NCBI RefSeq assembly: GCF_900155685.1
Contig: NZ_LT732548.1
Span: 3,158,887-3,222,886, forward strand
Direction of reading: 5' to 3'
Length of the DNA: 64,000 nucleotides
Origin: Paenibacillus bouchesdurhonensis
GTDB lineage: Bacteria > Bacillota > Bacilli > Paenibacillales > Paenibacillaceae
Below, piece after piece: positions 1-8,700 of the stretch (its first letter is position 1; each line of letters opens with the position of its first letter). The notes beneath the pieces are model-generated. The model searched no databases. It saw only the letters and a program-made list of their open reading frames with translations, and had not been told where the DNA came from. Position numbers and translations under genes: made by a program.

Positions 1-467
1 GGCGCTCTGTCGATCACTCTTTTTAGCAGATCCTGGCGGAATAGCTGACTATTATAGTCGGATGTCTTCCAGCGAATCAGACCTGTTCGAGATTTCAAGA
101 TCGTGACCGATTTTTCCAAGCTCTGCTCTAGCTGCTCCGCAGTAAGCTGATCCTTGATCAAATAGTCGTCCGCCTTGAGCTTAAGCGCCTGCTGCGCGAA
201 ATGAAAGTCCTCATGGCAGGTTAGAAAGATCACGCGGATATCCGGTTTTATGGAGGTGAATATATTGGCCAGCTCGATTCCGTTCTTTTGCGGAAGACCA
301 ATATCCGTAATTAAAATATCGGGCTGAACTTCTTCAAACATATGCATTGCCTTTACACTTGAATAAGTGGTTCCGACAATTTGCAAATTGTTCGCCTCCC
401 AGTCAATCATCTGCTGCAGCACCTTGAGCATGGGAACATCATCGTCGATCAGCATCACCCTATACAT
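1..467 (-). CDS. YesN-type response regulator, 3' part outside the window
   Basis: Only the N-terminal 155 codons lie in the window; the gene runs off the left edge. The translation opens with a receiver domain: the acidic patch LIDDD (residues 6-10), phospho-acceptor Asp55 in LITDIGLP, and the KADDYLIKD segment typical of the far end of the domain. Regulators of this kind in Paenibacillaceae usually carry a C-terminal AraC-type DNA-binding domain; that part is not visible here. The ATG at 465-467 lies 4 bases after the stop of the sensor kinase, so the two are co-transcribed and form a YesM/YesN-like pair. The probable target is the adjacent lyase/GH88 pair, by context only. Confidence 0.85.
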   Translation of the reverse strand, partial: MYRVMLIDDDVPMLKVLQQMIDWEANNLQIVGTTYSSVKAMHMFEEVQPDILITDIGLPQKNGIELANIFTSIKPDIRVIFLTCHEDFHFAQQALKLKADDYLIKDQLTAEQLEQSLEKSVTILKSRTGLIRWKTSDYNSQLFRQDLLKRVIDRA

Positions 468-471
468 CTCT

Positions 472-2181
472 TCATTCTCCTCCCGTTAGACAATCATGAT
501 TAGCGCTTAGAGGCAAATACAGCGTGACCGAGGCTCCCCCCTGCAGGCGGTTGCTTAGGGACATTGTTGCTTCCTCGCCAAAGGTCAGCCTCAATCTCTG
601 CACAACATTGATCAACCCGATCCTTTGATAGGAGCCCTCTTGATCGGCATCAAACATTAATCTGCAGTTAAGCCCGTTCAGTGTTTCTTCTTCTACACCG
701 CTGCCATTATCCTCCACCTCAATCATAACTCCGCCATCCACCTGACGTGACCTGACTGAAATGACTGGTGACGGCTGATCTACCAGCCCATGCACGATCG
801 CATTCTCTACCAGCGGCTGCAAAATAAGCTTAGGAACGATAAGCTCCTTTGTCGCAGGATCGAGATCAATATCCAGCTTAAGCGGGATTTCATTGCGGAT
901 CTTCATAATATCGACGTAATGAAGAAGAAGCCTGCACTCTTCATTTAAGCTAGTTGGTTCATTTACCTTCAAATAAGCCCGGAGCAAGCTCATAAGTGAA
1001 TCAAGAATTCCACTATGCAGCTTGTCATCGGATAGAATCAAGCTGCATTTGATTGAATTGAGTGTATTGATGAGAAAATGCGGCCGAATTTGCATAAACA
1101 GGGCTTCCAATTCCATAACCCGTTTCTGCTCCTGCTCCTGCTCGACATCGTATATTAATTGCTGCAGCTGATCCAGCATCGTATTCAGTGTCTGGCCAAG
1201 CTCAGCGATATCATCCCTGCCCTTGACCTCAAGCCTTACATCCAAATTTCCCATTCCGAATTGGCGGACTACCCGCTGCAGCTTATGAATCGGCCTATGC
1301 AGACCACGAGCAATCAGCACCGAGGTCGCGGAGAAGACAAGGAATAGCAGGATGACCCCAATAAGTCCCAAATAAAATGTGCGGGATATGGGTCCCGACC
1401 ATTCTTTGGCGGATGCTTCATATACGAGCTTCCAGCTCGACTTGGAGATGTTACGAACCGTTCTGACACTCCCCTTGGAGTCCGTAGAATCTAATGACAC
1501 TTCATCATTGCCGGCGATGAGCTCGCCGGAGGAATCAAATATTGCCACTTTGCCGAACTCTACAGGACTGAGCTGCTTGTTGAAATATGCCTCGCCGATC
1601 GAGACGAGCAGCACGGAAACATATTGCTTCTCACTGCTATCATAAATCACTCGGGCAATATAATAGCTGCTGCTGCCTAAACCACTGTCAGCCATGCCAA
1701 GCCATTGCAGCTTCTCAGGCTCATTCAGATCCACCTGCTTCATGAGCTTGTCTATCGTGGAGCTGAATCCCGTTAAATCCTCCGTGCCGGAGGAGATCAC
1801 GAAATGCTGACGGTTTACGAGATACATCCGGATAGTATTGTTCAGCGGCTTGCTGTTAATCAGATGGAATAAATCCTGTATACGCGTAAACAACACATAA
1901 TCAGAGTAATCTTCAATCCGTTTCGTATCGGCAAAAGATTTCAAATTCGCGCGAACATTGGTATCGTTTACAATAAAATGCGAAGCAAATGTTACATCAT
2001 CCACGGTCTTGTTCATCTCTTCAATCATGACGTTCAGGAAATTCTCATTGCTAAGCTGCAGCTTCTCTACCATTGAATTTCGGATTAATAGAAAAGACAC
2101 GGTCGAAACTGCGATAAGCGGAATAAATATAAGCAAAAGGAATGACAGCTGAATACGTTTATAATATGTTAATTTGAACAT
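472..2181 (-). CDS. YesM-type sensor histidine kinase
   Basis: A 569-residue membrane sensor kinase. Transmembrane helix 1 spans about residues 11-33, an extracytoplasmic sensing region (probable Cache fold) about 35-265, helix 2 about 270-292 and a HAMP linker about 293-345. The His_kinase domain has the phospho-acceptor His368 in QIRPHFLINTLNSI, and the ATPase domain has the N-box Asn460 in PLVENAIVHG. This architecture is that of YesM-class kinases, which often sense extracellular carbohydrate or a binding protein. It lies 65 bases downstream of the lyase on the same strand with no obvious terminator between, and is followed directly by its response regulator. A GGGAGGGC ribosome site sits very close to the ATG. 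The ligand is unknown; products of the neighbouring lyase are the natural guess. Confidence 0.9.
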   Translation of the reverse strand: MFKLTYYKRIQLSFLLLIFIPLIAVSTVSFLLIRNSMVEKLQLSNENFLNVMIEEMNKTVDDVTFASHFIVNDTNVRANLKSFADTKRIEDYSDYVLFTRIQDLFHLINSKPLNNTIRMYLVNRQHFVISSGTEDLTGFSSTIDKLMKQVDLNEPEKLQWLGMADSGLGSSSYYIARVIYDSSEKQYVSVLLVSIGEAYFNKQLSPVEFGKVAIFDSSGELIAGNDEVSLDSTDSKGSVRTVRNISKSSWKLVYEASAKEWSGPISRTFYLGLIGVILLFLVFSATSVLIARGLHRPIHKLQRVVRQFGMGNLDVRLEVKGRDDIAELGQTLNTMLDQLQQLIYDVEQEQEQKRVMELEALFMQIRPHFLINTLNSIKCSLILSDDKLHSGILDSLMSLLRAYLKVNEPTSLNEECRLLLHYVDIMKIRNEIPLKLDIDLDPATKELIVPKLILQPLVENAIVHGLVDQPSPVISVRSRQVDGGVMIEVEDNGSGVEEETLNGLNCRLMFDADQEGSYQRIGLINVVQRLRLTFGEEATMSLSNRLQGGASVTLYLPLSANHDCLTGGE

Positions 2182-2246
2182 GCCCTCCCGCGCCTCTCTC
2201 GTTCTATTATTTTTATTCTAGCAGGTTGTCATTCCTTAAGCATTTG

Positions 2247-4421
2247 TTAATTGATTACATTAACCTTCCTTTTCTCTGCTGGACCCGAAATAAGCACTAC
2301 TTCACCAAAGATCTGCACGCCGTCCACCACATAGGAATCATATTGGCCTGATGGAACTCTATGACTAATAACGAGAATATGTTCGCTATTCAGTTCCGGA
2401 TGAATAATGCGGCAAGCCTCTGCCTGCGCATCGTCCACCTGTTCGCCCGTATGGCGGAATACAGGGATTTTGGCGATTTGCGGGCGTTCCGTCTCACCAG
2501 GGCGCAGCGGATACAGCACCTGCATCATGGATGTTATCCCACTGCCGCTTCGCGAGTAGGTCACATGGTGATTAGGCTCTAGCAAATTGTATTCGCGGGA
2601 AATAACACCCTCGGAAATTTCAGCCCTCAACCCCTGACTCTGAATCGGTATAATCAGCAGATTGGCTTCGTCTTTGTTTTGCGTACGACAAATGAGCGAG
2701 CCTTCCTCCAGGGAAATGCCCCCTGGCGCGAAATGAAAATGCTGTCTGAACATATGCGCCTCTTTGCTGCGGAAGCGGTCGACCAGCAGCCAGTAATACG
2801 GCTTGATAAAAATAATTCTTCGATCCGTGAGCACCGGATCGTCCAAATGAAGATACCCGTCATGGCTGCCTTCGACGTAGTCATAAGCTGGCCGACTAAC
2901 CCACTTGCTGCCTGACGGCCTGGCGATGCGATGATAGGACCAGGTATCCGCAATTTCCGTAAATCCGATGCCATCAACGGTAGTCGTATTATGCGCTGCA
3001 CTTTCCTTCAATGCCTTTCTAAGCGGCGTATGGTCGCTATAATTGTATCTGCCTAAGTCAGTCAAAAATTCTTTCCCATAAGCATAAAGATCGAAATGCA
3101 GCAGATCGGCATGCCCATGTCCTCCCCCAAGCGGTCCGCAGTGGAAATACAGGTATAAATCCTGCTCACTCCAGCCTGAGCGCATGACATAATGCCCGGA
3201 ATGGACGAAGGCATGGGACAGCTCCGGCGGCTCAGCCGATGCCATGCGATCATAGCTGCGAATCCCCTCGATTCCGAGCAGCCAAGCACTATCATAGTCC
3301 ATTCGCGGATTAGCCCTGAAGCGCAGCGTCTCATCCTTGAACAACGCGGCAGCATAGGTCAATAGCGAGCGGACGTCATTGTCGTCACTATCCCCGAACA
3401 TAGGCTGTCTATGATTCGGCTTGGCCCAATACAGAGAAGCTATGGCCATCTCATATACTTTGCCGCGGAAATCCTCATCTAGCTCTAGTCTATTGATTTT
3501 GGCAAAATACATGCTATCGAGATAGCAGCTCATCACCTCATGATGATAAGTCGGCGATTGCTCCCAGTGTATTCCGTCCGCCATCACCTGAATTTGCGTC
3601 GTCTCCTCCAGCCTCTGTTCAGCAAGGCTGCGCCACTGTCCGGCAGCAGTAAATTCGGGAAAGGACAGAGCAATTTGCAGCAGTCCGCTCGTCTCCAGCA
3701 CACCCCAATTGCTAATTCTCTTCCAGCTTGTAAATGCGGCGACCAGGTACCGGGCATGCTCAGCCAGAGATATCAATAGTATCGCCAACAGGGACGGCGT
3801 AAACTGCGGACAATCCCAAACATAGCGCAGCGTCTTGATCCAGTTGCTTCCGCGCAGCCCGGCTTCAATGGTACGCCAGGCCAGATTGTCGCTTGCCGGC
3901 TCATGCGGCACCGGGTTGCTGTCGATCCAATCCTCAAGCTGGCGGCAAAACGCGGCTGCGTATTTATGATCTCCGGTCATGGCATAGGCTTGACCGAGAG
4001 CGATCCAATAACGGTGCCGATTCAGCATGTAGGCCCATTCCGGATCAACTTCGGGAATATAGTGCCAGTCAATCGCATCATCGAACGTTACCGGAACCTG
4101 GGTTCGTTCCATGTCCCAGGGGAACTGAAACAGAAATGTCTGATCCACAACCTCATCCGCCGTTTTTAGGACCGCTGCCGCTTCATCTGCACAGTATTTT
4201 TTTACGTAACCGGTAATTTGAGCCGTCTCTTCCTTCGGCAATCGGCAGCCGGGCACTTGGCGCTCTCTGTAATACCGATGAAGTGCTAGCAGCGCATCTT
4301 CATTGCGATTTTGCTTGACCGCTTCAGCCACATCGGCTAATTCTGGGACTTCCAGATTCAGAAGCGAGAAGAGCGAACGCAGTTTGTCCTCGTCAGTAGC
4401 GTCTACACGATTAACGTTCAT
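2247..4421 (-). CDS. Heparinase II/III-family polysaccharide lyase
   Basis: A 724-residue protein with the two-part heparinase II/III layout. An all-alpha toroid covers about residues 1-380, with ISNWGVLE near 237-243 and QSPTYHHEV near 288-296. A C-terminal beta-rich domain begins at the signature GGGHGHADLLHFDLYAYGKEF (His435, His437). Enzymes of this family cleave uronic-acid-containing polysaccharides by beta-elimination; the adjacent GH88 enzyme would process the unsaturated product. No signal peptide is evident, so it probably acts on imported oligosaccharides. The ATG at 4421 is preferred to a TTG 27 bases upstream because AAGGG lies 8 bases before it; the gene then overlaps the GH88 3' end by 11 bases, suggesting coupling. 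The exact substrate (heparin/heparan, hyaluronan, alginate or other) cannot be decided. Confidence 0.87.
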   Translation of the reverse strand: MNVNRVDATDEDKLRSLFSLLNLEVPELADVAEAVKQNRNEDALLALHRYYRERQVPGCRLPKEETAQITGYVKKYCADEAAAVLKTADEVVDQTFLFQFPWDMERTQVPVTFDDAIDWHYIPEVDPEWAYMLNRHRYWIALGQAYAMTGDHKYAAAFCRQLEDWIDSNPVPHEPASDNLAWRTIEAGLRGSNWIKTLRYVWDCPQFTPSLLAILLISLAEHARYLVAAFTSWKRISNWGVLETSGLLQIALSFPEFTAAGQWRSLAEQRLEETTQIQVMADGIHWEQSPTYHHEVMSCYLDSMYFAKINRLELDEDFRGKVYEMAIASLYWAKPNHRQPMFGDSDDNDVRSLLTYAAALFKDETLRFRANPRMDYDSAWLLGIEGIRSYDRMASAEPPELSHAFVHSGHYVMRSGWSEQDLYLYFHCGPLGGGHGHADLLHFDLYAYGKEFLTDLGRYNYSDHTPLRKALKESAAHNTTTVDGIGFTEIADTWSYHRIARPSGSKWVSRPAYDYVEGSHDGYLHLDDPVLTDRRIIFIKPYYWLLVDRFRSKEAHMFRQHFHFAPGGISLEEGSLICRTQNKDEANLLIIPIQSQGLRAEISEGVISREYNLLEPNHHVTYSRSGSGITSMMQVLYPLRPGETERPQIAKIPVFRHTGEQVDDAQAEACRIIHPELNSEHILVISHRVPSGQYDSYVVDGVQIFGEVVLISGPAEKRKVNVIN

Positions 4422-5532
4422 ACCAGTATCCCTTATACCCTTTCTCAAGGCGCAGCAAGGCTTCCAGATAGTAATAATCGCCCCAGATCATATAATCATC
4501 CGGCGATAGTCCGCCGCGTACGTAATAAGAGCCATGCTTCAAGAGTCCCTCTGCATCTTCTCCAATTGTGGAGTAATTCTTCACCAAAGAGGTCAAGGAA
4601 TCGGTTAGCCCCTGCTTGAAGTAGTCCCGATCCGCATCCTGCTCGTCCAAATGCTCAAGCAATTCCAGCAGACCGGCTGCGACGATAGCGGAGGCCGAAC
4701 TGTCGCGATAGGTGTCACGGTCTACCGGAGCATTAAAGTCCCAATAGGCGACTTGATCCTCAGGCAGATGCGCAAGAAAATAACGTGCCATGCGTCTAGA
4801 GGTTTCGAGATATACGGGTTCCCCAGTGTAACGATAGACCAGAGCGAAGCCGTATACGCCCCAGGCTTGTCCCCGCGTCCAGGTGGATGCGTTCGTATAG
4901 CCTTGATGTGTGGCGCCTCCAATGGGCTCTCCGCTGCTTGGCTCGAAGAAAAAAGTATGATAAGAGCTATCGTCCCCACGCACAATATACCGTCTCGTCT
5001 TCTCAGCCTGCATGAGCGCAACCTCGCGATATTTCGAATCCCCCGTCTGCTGCTCCGCCCAGAACAGAAGCGGCAGATTCATCAGGCAATCAATAATAAT
5101 CCGGCCAGCCTCCTTCGGATCTCCCTCCCGGCCCCAGGCCTGGATATAGCCTCCGGCAGGACGCCAGCGCTTCAACAGCAAATCCGCAGCCTGAAGCGTC
5201 AATTGCCGAGCGCTCTCATCTTTCTCAATGATCCACTGCGCCTTCGAGGACAAAGAATACAGAAAGCCGATATCATGATGGTCCAGCACGATCTTAGCCT
5301 TGAAGCGGCGCCGGAAATCGTTCACCGTCTCTACCGCTTTCAGACGAAAGACCTCATCTCCCGTATATTCATAGCACAGCCAAAGCATGCCGCTCCAGAA
5401 CCCATTCGTCCAATCCTCGTTGTTATTCAACTGATAGACGCCGTCCGTACTCACATGCGGGAATCTTGTCCCAAATCGATCTATATTCGCCCTGACTTTA
5501 CTTACTGCATCTTCTATCGCTCTTTGCCACAT
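4411..5532 (-). CDS. Unsaturated glucuronyl hydrolase, GH88 family
   Basis: A 373-residue cytoplasmic GH88/GH105-type enzyme. It removes the 4,5-unsaturated uronic acid that polysaccharide lyases leave on the non-reducing end of oligosaccharides, by a hydration mechanism. The two aspartates known from Bacillus sp. GL1 UGL are recognisable: Asp87 in DHHDIGFLY and Asp148 in RIIIDCLMNLPLL. Other family blocks are NNEDWTNGFWSG near 37-48 and STWTRGQAWGVYGFALVY near 216-233. It has no signal peptide and its length is normal. It is the first gene of a likely operon with the overlapping heparinase-type lyase and the two-component system. AAAGGGG lies upstream of the ATG. The pair implies use of a glycosaminoglycan-like or similar uronate polymer. 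Confidence 0.92.
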   Translation of the reverse strand: MWQRAIEDAVSKVRANIDRFGTRFPHVSTDGVYQLNNNEDWTNGFWSGMLWLCYEYTGDEVFRLKAVETVNDFRRRFKAKIVLDHHDIGFLYSLSSKAQWIIEKDESARQLTLQAADLLLKRWRPAGGYIQAWGREGDPKEAGRIIIDCLMNLPLLFWAEQQTGDSKYREVALMQAEKTRRYIVRGDDSSYHTFFFEPSSGEPIGGATHQGYTNASTWTRGQAWGVYGFALVYRYTGEPVYLETSRRMARYFLAHLPEDQVAYWDFNAPVDRDTYRDSSASAIVAAGLLELLEHLDEQDADRDYFKQGLTDSLTSLVKNYSTIGEDAEGLLKHGSYYVRGGLSPDDYMIWGDYYYLEALLRLEKGYKGYWYER

Positions 5533-5600
5533 TCTCTTGCTGCCCCTTTCGAGTCCATATTCTCTATGCTTATAATAAGAAGTGCAGTCTATTACTAGTA

Positions 5601-5665
5601 GGGGCTATTTTTGACCTTCATGTGCACAATTTTGACTTTTGACAATGATCCTGAAAAATAGCCCC
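5601..5665. repeat. 12-bp perfect inverted repeat upstream of the GH88 gene
   Basis: GGGGCTATTTTT at 5601-5612 is mirrored by AAAAATAGCCCC at 5654-5665, separated by 41 bases. The distal arm is also the 3' half and U-run of the terminator hairpin at 5661-5687, so two pairings are mutually exclusive on the minus-strand transcript. It could be an operator for the lyase operon or an RNA structure. I see no recognisable riboswitch. Confidence 0.5.
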
Positions 5666-5687
5666 AACCTCTTAAAGAGTCTGGGGC
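5654..5687 (-). terminator. Terminator downstream of the deaminase operon
   Basis: On the minus strand GCCCCA and TGGGGC-type arms (5661-5687), with internal ACTCTT/AAGAG pairing, are followed by TATTTTT. It is placed to end the purine-module transcript before the GH88 promoter region. A second GC-rich hairpin (CCTCCCC/GGGGAGG, 5707-5734) lies just upstream without a T-run. Confidence 0.65.
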
Positions 5688-5763
5688 GTCCAATATCTAA
5701 TAAGTTCCTCCCCGCTTAGAAACCGCAGGGGAGGACTCCAGGTTTTTGATAAATGCTTTTGAA

Positions 5764-6222
5764 TTACTTGTCTTGCAGCTTATGGAAATTCTCGAACAGA
5801 TTGTCGCAATCTTCGCGGTTCGGCACTTTGACCATATTCAGCACGCTTTTGTCTTTGCCCGTCAAATAATCGCGCAGATGCATGTCGCTGAAGCCGTGCT
5901 TATCCGCGTCTTCGGCCGTATTGCAGTAGTACACCTCCTTGATGCCCGACCAAATGATAGCGGATACGCACATTGGACAAGGCTCGCAGGTAGCGTAAAT
6001 GACGCAGTCGGACAGATCCATCGTACCCAGCGTTTTGCAAGCTTCCCGGATGGCCACCATTTCCGCATGTTGTGAAGGGTCGGTATCAGCCATCATGCGG
6101 TTGCTGCAGACAGCGATAATTTCATCACCGCGTACAACGGTAGCGCCGAATGGCCCTCCGATGTTATTGTCCATGCCCTCGATGGTTTTTTCTGCTGCTA
6201 GCTTCATGTAATCCATGTTCAT
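5764..6222 (-). CDS. guaD: Guanine deaminase-like zinc nucleobase deaminase
   Basis: A 152-residue member of the cytidine/deoxycytidylate deaminase superfamily. It has the HAE motif (zinc ligand His52, proton shuttle Glu54) and PCPMC (Cys82, Cys85). The early block GGPFGATVV and the length match Bacillus GuaD, which converts guanine to xanthine. GuaD is controlled by PucR in B. subtilis, and this gene ends an operon divergent from a pucR gene, which supports a purine role. Substrate preference within the family (guanine, cytosine, related bases) cannot be read from the sequence, so another base is possible. It lies 14 bases after the carbamate kinase gene on the same strand. A GGAGAGGA ribosome site precedes the ATG. 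Confidence 0.8.
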   Translation of the reverse strand: MNMDYMKLAAEKTIEGMDNNIGGPFGATVVRGDEIIAVCSNRMMADTDPSQHAEMVAIREACKTLGTMDLSDCVIYATCEPCPMCVSAIIWSGIKEVYYCNTAEDADKHGFSDMHLRDYLTGKDKSVLNMVKVPNREDCDNLFENFHKLQDK

Positions 6223-6236
6223 ACATCCTCTCCAGA

Positions 6237-7187
6237 TTATTTTACGATATGCGTACCTGCTTCGTTTTTGATCGCGGCCTTCAAGCTTTCCGGATTGGTG
6301 ATGATGACTCTGGAGCCGCTTTGCTCTAGGAAGCTAAGGCTGGCTTCAATTTTCGGCAGCATACTGCCTTTGGGGAAGTGATCCTCGAGCACATATTGCT
6401 TCGTTTCGGCGACTGTAATCTCATCCAGCGCTTTCTGATTCGGCTTGCCGAAATGAATGAATACTTTGGGAACACCGGTCGTAATGACCAAAGTCTCGGC
6501 CTGGATCTGATCCGCCAGCAAGCTCGTTGCGAGATCCTTGTCGATTACAGCATCGATGCCTTCATAAGTGTGATCCGCTCTCTTGACGACGGGAATTCCT
6601 CCCCCGCCTACGGCAATAACCACATAGCCTGACTCGATCAACGATTTGATGGCATCCTTCTCCAGAATATCGATCGGCTGCGGTGAAGGCACGACGCGTC
6701 TATAGCCTCGGCCCGAGTCTTCCACGAATACCCAGTCAGGATGCTCCTTCTCCAGCTCCTGCGATTGCTCCAGGGTAAAGAAGGAACCAACAGGCTTGCT
6801 CGGATTCTTAAAATTCGGGTCCTCGCTGCTGACTTCAACCTGCGTGATCACAGTGGCCACCTTTTGCCTCATTCCGCGGCGAATGAATTCATTCGTAAGC
6901 GCCTGCTGAATTTGATAGCCGATGCCGCCTTGCGTATCCGCAACACAATTCACGAGCGGTACGCTTGGCATGCCTGCTACCTTCTCGGCAATTTCCCCGC
7001 GGCGAAGCGTAAAGCCTACCTGCGGTCCATTTCCATGGGTAACGACGACCTCACAGCCTTCTTCTACCATATCTGCAATGTTGGCGGCAATTTCACAAAC
7101 CGCTTCGTATTGATCCTGAATCGAATCCTGATCATTTCCTTTAACAAGTGAATTACCGCCAATCGCTACTACTACCAGTTTTCCCAC
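6237..7187 (-). CDS. arcC: Carbamate kinase
   Basis: A 316-residue amino-acid-kinase-fold enzyme. The N-terminal block VVVAIGGNSLVKG, then VVTHGNGPQVG near 49-59, AVGGGGIPV near 192-200 and DKDLATSLLADQI near 217-229 are carbamate kinase signatures. It would transfer phosphate from carbamoyl phosphate to ADP, yielding ATP, ammonia and CO2. No arginine deiminase genes are near; instead it sits with FdrA, DUF1116 and DUF2877, as the carbamate kinase does in the E. coli allantoin cluster. It should therefore consume carbamoyl phosphate released by a carbamoyltransfer step. The start is GTG at 7187, with GGGAGG 8 bases upstream. It lies 15 bases after the permease gene. Confidence 0.9.
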   Translation of the reverse strand: MGKLVVVAIGGNSLVKGNDQDSIQDQYEAVCEIAANIADMVEEGCEVVVTHGNGPQVGFTLRRGEIAEKVAGMPSVPLVNCVADTQGGIGYQIQQALTNEFIRRGMRQKVATVITQVEVSSEDPNFKNPSKPVGSFFTLEQSQELEKEHPDWVFVEDSGRGYRRVVPSPQPIDILEKDAIKSLIESGYVVIAVGGGGIPVVKRADHTYEGIDAVIDKDLATSLLADQIQAETLVITTGVPKVFIHFGKPNQKALDEITVAETKQYVLEDHFPKGSMLPKIEASLSFLEQSGSRVIITNPESLKAAIKNEAGTHIVK

Positions 7188-7202
7188 TTTAATCCTCCCA
7201 GG

Positions 7203-8660
7203 TTACTTAGCTGCCTGCGTATTCTCGTTTGTTTGCTTGTAAAGCAAAGTATACAGCACAAACGAAATGATCAGCCCGCTGAAGAACGCAAAGTCTTTTA
7301 ATGTTACTAGCAATGGAACATTCGTGAATACTACGCCCGACATCGGAATTAGGAAGCTGATAATCAGAACGATGACCGCGATGCGGTTATAACCGCCTTT
7401 GTAACTTCCGTCTTCACCCGGTTTCACATAAATTTGCGATAGATCGAGGCGTTTCTTACGCTGTATATAAAAGCTGGCCAACATGATGCCCGCGATCGGG
7501 CCGTACATGGAGCCGATAAAGCTATAAAACAAATACAAAGCTGCCGTGCTGGAAACGAGCTTCCAGGGAAGAATCACCGTACCGATGATCGCAGTTAAAA
7601 TCCCGGCTGTCTTTACGTTAAAAATTTTAGGGAACAGCGCGGTCATTTGCAGACCCGCCGGCATCAGGTTGCCGAATACGACAAATGCGGTCGCCCCGAC
7701 GTTAAGGGCCAGCAGCAAAATTACGACAGAGAAGGTGTTATTGATTTTGCCGATCGCGTCAACGATGTTGAAGATCGGCTCGCCAAAAGCAATTTCCGTC
7801 CCTACGATGAGAGCGATACAAGTAATCGCAAACAGAATGTAGGAAAGAATGAACCCGATCGGCAGCCCCCACATCGGCGCTTTAATATTTTTAGCGCGCT
7901 GCGTCAAATCTGAGATGTTCACGATCGGGCCAGCCCAGTTAGACACAAGCGCGCTAACGCAAGCGATGAACACGAGCGGGCTCGCCATTGGCGTGGCTGG
8001 AGTGTATGCCATGATCGGAGCTATGCCGCCGGCGATGTTGATGGCCCAAATTGCTGCGCCGATAATGAACACATAAACGATCGGTGAAGAATATTTACTG
8101 AACGTGCCGAGGATTTTCATACCGGACAAGAACAGCAGTACAGTTAACGTCCATAGTATTACATACGACAGCATCGTCGGAAAGTCCAGACCTAAGATAT
8201 TAAAACCGCCTCCCCAGGACATATAGTCTGGAAAGATTCTGGTGAAAATGACGTTGAACGACTGCGCGCCAACGACCGTCGTCGTGCCGAAGAAGACAAG
8301 ACCCGATATGAGTCCCCGGCATAATGCCGGAATAATGGAGCCTTTTATCCCGAAGGAATCCCGCAGCAGCATGGCAAAGGGAAGCCCATATTTCGCTGCA
8401 GAATATCCATTTAGGGCATACCCCGCTGCCACGATCGCTGCGGACAGCATGACAGCAAGGAATACCTGGGTAACATTCAGGCCGAGGATAAAGAACCCGG
8501 CTACCGTCATATAGGACATGATGTTGTGGACAGGTCCCATCCAAACCGTGATGTAGTTGAAAATTCCCCAGTCACGCTTTTCCTCCGAAATCGGCAAAAT
8601 GTCTTCCGCATACCCATATGATTTGAATTGCTCATACTCGACATTTGCTTTGACTTCCAT
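7203..8660 (-). CDS. NCS1-family nucleobase/allantoin-type permease
   Basis: A 485-residue integral membrane protein with about 12 hydrophobic segments. The N-terminal EEKRDWGIFNYITVWMGPVHNI block, ALNGYSAAKYGLPFAMLLRDSFG in helix 3 and AFGEPIFNIVDAI are typical of NCS1 cation symporters such as PucI (allantoin), CodB (cytosine) and Mhp1 (hydantoin). It is the only transporter in the operon and would import the module's substrate. The sequence resembles the PucI/YbbW side of the family in overall pattern, but the binding-site residues cannot be assigned with confidence, so allantoin, hydantoin, purine or pyrimidine are all open. It lies between the DUF1116 gene (40-base gap) and carbamate kinase. 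Confidence 0.88.
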   Translation of the reverse strand: MEVKANVEYEQFKSYGYAEDILPISEEKRDWGIFNYITVWMGPVHNIMSYMTVAGFFILGLNVTQVFLAVMLSAAIVAAGYALNGYSAAKYGLPFAMLLRDSFGIKGSIIPALCRGLISGLVFFGTTTVVGAQSFNVIFTRIFPDYMSWGGGFNILGLDFPTMLSYVILWTLTVLLFLSGMKILGTFSKYSSPIVYVFIIGAAIWAINIAGGIAPIMAYTPATPMASPLVFIACVSALVSNWAGPIVNISDLTQRAKNIKAPMWGLPIGFILSYILFAITCIALIVGTEIAFGEPIFNIVDAIGKINNTFSVVILLLALNVGATAFVVFGNLMPAGLQMTALFPKIFNVKTAGILTAIIGTVILPWKLVSSTAALYLFYSFIGSMYGPIAGIMLASFYIQRKKRLDLSQIYVKPGEDGSYKGGYNRIAVIVLIISFLIPMSGVVFTNVPLLVTLKDFAFFSGLIISFVLYTLLYKQTNENTQAAK

Positions 8661-8700
8661 CTTTATTCCCCTATCTCCCTTATCTTAGGGTAGAAATATA

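Noticed and set aside
4651..5598. A 315-codon plus-strand open frame
   Set aside because: It lies antisense to the GH88 gene, has no ribosome site and no family motifs; GH88 on the minus strand has clear catalytic residues.
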